Shown here: one piece after another, positions 7,408 to 9,236 of the stretch
How the letters are laid out: each line of letters begins with the position of its first letter
How positions within the stretch are numbered: position 1 is the first letter of the stretch
Assembly (NCBI GenBank): GCA_003501375.1
Contig: DNPO01000151.1
Span: 1-9,236, forward strand
Reading direction: 5' to 3'
From: Candidatus Sumerlaeota bacterium
GTDB lineage: Bacteria; Sumerlaeota; Sumerlaeia; UBA8349
DNA length: 9,236 bases
Program-made: the position numbers and the translations under genes
Notes under the pieces: model-generated
Told to the model about the DNA's origin: nothing
Databases searched by the model: none
What the model saw: the letters and a program-made list of their open reading frames with translations, nothing else

Positions 7408-7787
7408 GAGCGAAAATCCATTCCAGAAAAGTAATAAATAACAGAACGATTTCAGAGCATGGAAATTCTTCCCATACCTCCGCGCATTCATGTTACAGGA
7501 GGCTGGAAAAATCCACCATTGTTTTCTTCTGGAATTTTGCGGATTTGAGCCGCTGTTGTCGGAAGATTTTTTTAGTGACTTTCTCCAAACGGGAATGGAT
7601 TTCGCATAAAATCGCAGAAATGGTTAGTTAAGAGCACATCGTGTAACGATAACGGATAGAAAAACACAAGTTTATGCAGAAAATTCTTGAAAATAGTTCA
7701 CGGATTTCTCATAATGCCCCACCATTTGGGATGTCCGTTTTGGGGCAGCTTGTTTGGCATTTCAGTCGAACTCAGGAGACCAGTTTC
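7408..7787. other. Divergent intergenic region between the membrane fusion gene and gltA
   Basis: These 380 bases hold no gene that I can support. They contain the rightward promoter at 7687-7715 and the gltA ribosome site at 7774-7778. A short inverted repeat TGGA-AAAA-TCCA lies at 7504-7515, and a loose dyad ATTTCGC (7599-7605) / GCAGAAAT (7614-7621) lies about 65 bases upstream of the promoter and could be an operator. No convincing leftward promoter for the fusion gene, no riboswitch and no tRNA was seen. In-frame start codons at 7491 (minus) and 7674 (plus) extend both flanking genes into it, but neither is preferred. Confidence 0.6.
7687..7715 (+). promoter_or_regulatory. Sigma70-type promoter of gltA
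   Basis: TTGAAA (7687-7692) is followed by exactly 17 bases and CATAAT (7710-7715); each box matches the consensus at five of six positions. Transcription would begin near 7722 and leave a leader of about 65 bases before the ATG at 7788. It lies downstream of the alternative ATG at 7674, which argues against that longer start. Confidence 0.6.
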
Positions 7788-7790
7788 ATG
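7774..7790 (+). promoter_or_regulatory. Ribosome-binding site that sets the gltA start
   Basis: AGGAG at 7774-7778 is nine bases before the ATG at 7788-7790. The other in-frame ATG at 7674 has no comparable site. The shorter product also begins at the point where family similarity begins (RPIRQEMPLLD). Confidence 0.8.
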
Positions 7791-9188
7791 CAGAAGTCTG
7801 AAAGACCCATCCGTCAGGAGATGCCTCTGTTGGATTTGACCGCTCGCAAGACGACCTTTGGGGAAGTGGCTCGTGGATATAGCAGAGAACAGGCAATTAC
7901 TGAGGCGAAACGTTGCTTACAGTGCAAAAAGCCCCGATGTGTGACTGGCTGCCCGGTGGCGATTGATATTCCGCGCTTTATTCGGCTGATTGCGGAAGAA
8001 AAATTTCTGGAAGCTTACGCGGTGATCCGCGAGACGAACGCGTTACCCGCTGTGAGTGGGCGCGTTTGCCCGCAGGAAAACCAGTGCGAGGGCGTGTGCA
8101 TTTTGGGCGCAAAAAGCGAGCCGATTGCTATTGGGCGTTTGGAACGCTTTGTTGCGGATTACGCAGCCGCGGTGGGAACCAAAGACTTCAAGGTGCAACG
8201 CGCACCTGCTACGGGCAAGAAGGTGGCAGTGGTTGGTGCAGGCCCTGCGGGCCTGACTTGCGCTGGCGAACTGGCAAAAGCGGGCCATACGGTTACGGTT
8301 TTTGAGGCGTTGCACAAACCGGGCGGTGTGCTGGTGTATGGCATCCCCGAGTTTCGTTTGCCCAAGAAGATTGTTGCGGCGGAGATAGATCAACTGCGCA
8401 CAATGGGTGTCGAAATTAAGTGTAACTATGTGATCGGTTTAACAGCCTCGGTAGATGAGTTGATCGCGCAGGGATTTGATGCTGTGTTCATCGGAACGGG
8501 CGCTGGTTTGCCCAAGTTCCTCGATATTCCCGGTGAGAATTTGTGCGGTGTTTTTTCAGCGAACGAGTACCTGACGCGCGTGAATTTGATGAAGGCGTAT
8601 GATCGCGAGAGTTCTGCTACTCCGATTCATATCGGTAAGCATGTGGTGGTGCTGGGGGCGGGTAACACAGCGATGGACTCGGCGCGTACTGCTATGCGCC
8701 TCGGTGCCGAAAGCGTCAAGGTGGTTTATCGTCGTACGCGCGATGAGGTGCCTGCGCGCGGTGAAGAGGTGGAGCATGCGATGGAGGAAGGGATCGAATT
8801 CTCCTTCCTTCGTGCGCCCGTGCGTATCCTCGGGGACGAGCGCGGCTGGGTGAGCAGCATGGATTGCCAGGTGATGGAACTGGGCGAGGCGGATGCGTCG
8901 GGGCGTCGTCGTCCGGTGCCGGTGGAAGGCAAGGAAGAAACGCTTCCGTGCGATCTGATTATCAATGCGGTTGGGTCGGGTTCTAATAAATTGCTGTTCC
9001 GCACGGCTCCCGATATTAATTTGACGAAGTGGGGCAACATTATTACCACGGAAGAAACCAGTGCGACCAGTAAAAAGGGTGTTTTTGCTGGGGGCGATAT
9101 CGTGACTGGCGCGGCTACGGTTATTCTGGCAATGGGTGCGGGGCGTAACGCGGCCGTGGCAATGAACGAATACCTGAAAACCGTTTAA
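7788..9188 (+). CDS. gltA: NADPH-dependent glutamate synthase small-subunit-type flavoprotein (GltA, homotetrameric type)
   Basis: The 466-residue product has the full plan of the family. The N-terminal iron-sulfur domain carries C43-x2-C46-x4-C51-x3-C55-P and C94-x5-C100-x3-C104, ligands for two [4Fe-4S] clusters. Next come the FAD loop GAGPAG (150-155), the NADPH loop GAGNTAMD (290-297) followed by VVYRR (312-316), and the C-terminal FAD-contact segment GVFAGGDIVTGAATVILAMG (431-450). In known relatives this module moves electrons from NADPH through FAD and iron-sulfur centres, either for glutamate formation or, as NfnB/SudA, for ferredoxin-linked transhydrogenation or sulfur reduction. The N-terminus (MPLLDLTARKTTFGEV) is of the single-gene GltA/NfnB type rather than proteobacterial GltD. 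No glutaminase/FMN subunit (gltB) or NfnA partner is upstream, where the neighbour is divergent; one could lie to the right of the window. Length is typical and there is no damage. Expression is likely from the promoter at 7687-7715. Confidence 0.93.
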   Translation: MQKSERPIRQEMPLLDLTARKTTFGEVARGYSREQAITEAKRCLQCKKPRCVTGCPVAIDIPRFIRLIAEEKFLEAYAVIRETNALPAVSGRVCPQENQCEGVCILGAKSEPIAIGRLERFVADYAAAVGTKDFKVQRAPATGKKVAVVGAGPAGLTCAGELAKAGHTVTVFEALHKPGGVLVYGIPEFRLPKKIVAAEIDQLRTMGVEIKCNYVIGLTASVDELIAQGFDAVFIGTGAGLPKFLDIPGENLCGVFSANEYLTRVNLMKAYDRESSATPIHIGKHVVVLGAGNTAMDSARTAMRLGAESVKVVYRRTRDEVPARGEEVEHAMEEGIEFSFLRAPVRILGDERGWVSSMDCQVMELGEADASGRRRPVPVEGKEETLPCDLIINAVGSGSNKLLFRTAPDINLTKWGNIITTEETSATSKKGVFAGGDIVTGAATVILAMGAGRNAAVAMNEYLKTV

Positions 9189-9192
9189 CACC

Positions 9193-9211
9193 TTGGGGGC
9201 GCTGCCCCCAA
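9193..9211 (+). terminator. GC-rich hairpin just after gltA, possible terminator or dispersed repeat
   Basis: TTGGGGGC (9193-9200) and GCCCCCAA (9204-9211) pair perfectly around a GCT loop, starting four bases after the gltA stop. No T-run follows (the next bases are CCCCCCGCT), so it is not a classical Rho-independent terminator. This GGGGGCGCTGCCCCC wording is commonly seen as an intergenic element in many bacteria. Confidence 0.5.
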
Positions 9212-9220
9212 CCCCCCGCT

Positions 9221-9236
9221 GGGGAACGCGTTCCCC
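9221..9236. repeat. Perfect 16-bp palindrome at the window edge
   Basis: GGGGAACGCGTTCCCC is its own reverse complement and lies nine bases after the hairpin at 9193-9211. It ends at the last base of the window, so the element may continue. The two adjacent GC-rich palindromes look like one intergenic repeat unit rather than separate signals. Confidence 0.6.

Noticed and set aside
7408..7491. 28-residue extension of the membrane fusion protein from the ATG at 7491
   Set aside because: Kept only as an alternative: no Shine-Dalgarno site precedes it, and the shorter form already begins a normal distance before the first span. The hydrophobic run FCYLLLFWNGFSL in the extension leaves some doubt.
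7715..7747. TGCCCCA / TGGGGCA hairpin as a 5' leader structure of gltA
   Set aside because: Its left arm overlaps the predicted -10 box and would not be transcribed, and its loop is 19 bases.
7674..7787. 38-residue N-terminal extension of GltA from the ATG at 7674
   Set aside because: It lacks a ribosome-binding site, it starts upstream of a good promoter whose transcript would not contain it, and the extra residues do not look like the family; the ATG at 7788 has AGGAG nine bases before it.
8556..9191. 211-codon minus-strand open frame
   Set aside because: It is antisense to the conserved gltA gene, His/Arg/Thr-rich and without domain features.
1..9236. CRISPR array, tRNA, rRNA, integrase or phage genes
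   Set aside because: No spaced repeats, clover-leaf arms or matching proteins were seen on either strand.

Overview
The window looks like chromosomal DNA of a Gram-negative bacterium with medium GC content. The signs are a signal-peptide protein with a SPOR-like (peptidoglycan-binding) domain, Shine-Dalgarno sites of the AGGAG type, and sigma70-like promoters. A huge membrane protein fused to a spermidine-synthase-like domain, together with a proline-rich protein ending in a LamG/jelly-roll-like domain, is the kind of content common in Planctomycetes/Verrucomicrobia/Lentisphaerae, Deltaproteobacteria and candidate phyla. The exact lineage cannot be fixed from this sequence. There are no transposases, tRNAs, rRNAs, CRISPR arrays or phage genes.

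Layout, left to right: (1) 1-573, minus strand, the N-terminal 191 residues of a GAF-domain sensory protein that runs off the left edge; (2) 574-834, an intergenic stretch with a promoter candidate and a 62-base imperfect palindrome; (3) 835-1419, minus strand, RNA 2',3'-cyclic phosphodiesterase (ThpR/LigT family); (4) a very clean 12-bp-stem terminator at 1526-1562; (5) 1587-4211, minus strand, an 874-residue envelope protein with signal peptide, SPOR-like domain, coiled coils, one membrane span, a long Pro/Ala-rich tail with repeated FSFDDAIV motifs, and a C-terminal jelly-roll-like domain; (6) 4297-7407 (possibly from 7491), minus strand, a polytopic membrane protein with two homologous MFS-like halves fused to a spermidine-synthase-like methyltransferase fold and a helical C-terminal region; (7) a 380-base divergent intergenic region with a good sigma70 promoter facing right; (8) 7788-9188, plus strand, GltA, a glutamate-synthase small-subunit-type flavoprotein; (9) GC-rich palindromes at the right edge.

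The four minus-strand genes point the same way. The membrane fusion protein and the SPOR-like protein are only 85 bases apart with no clear terminator between them, so they may be partly co-transcribed and may act together at the inner membrane; this is inference. The terminator at 1526-1562 separates them from thpR, which is a housekeeping RNA-processing gene. GltA is transcribed divergently and belongs to nitrogen/redox metabolism. The most unusual item is the SPOR-TM-proline-rich-jelly-roll protein, whose architecture I do not recognise as any named family.
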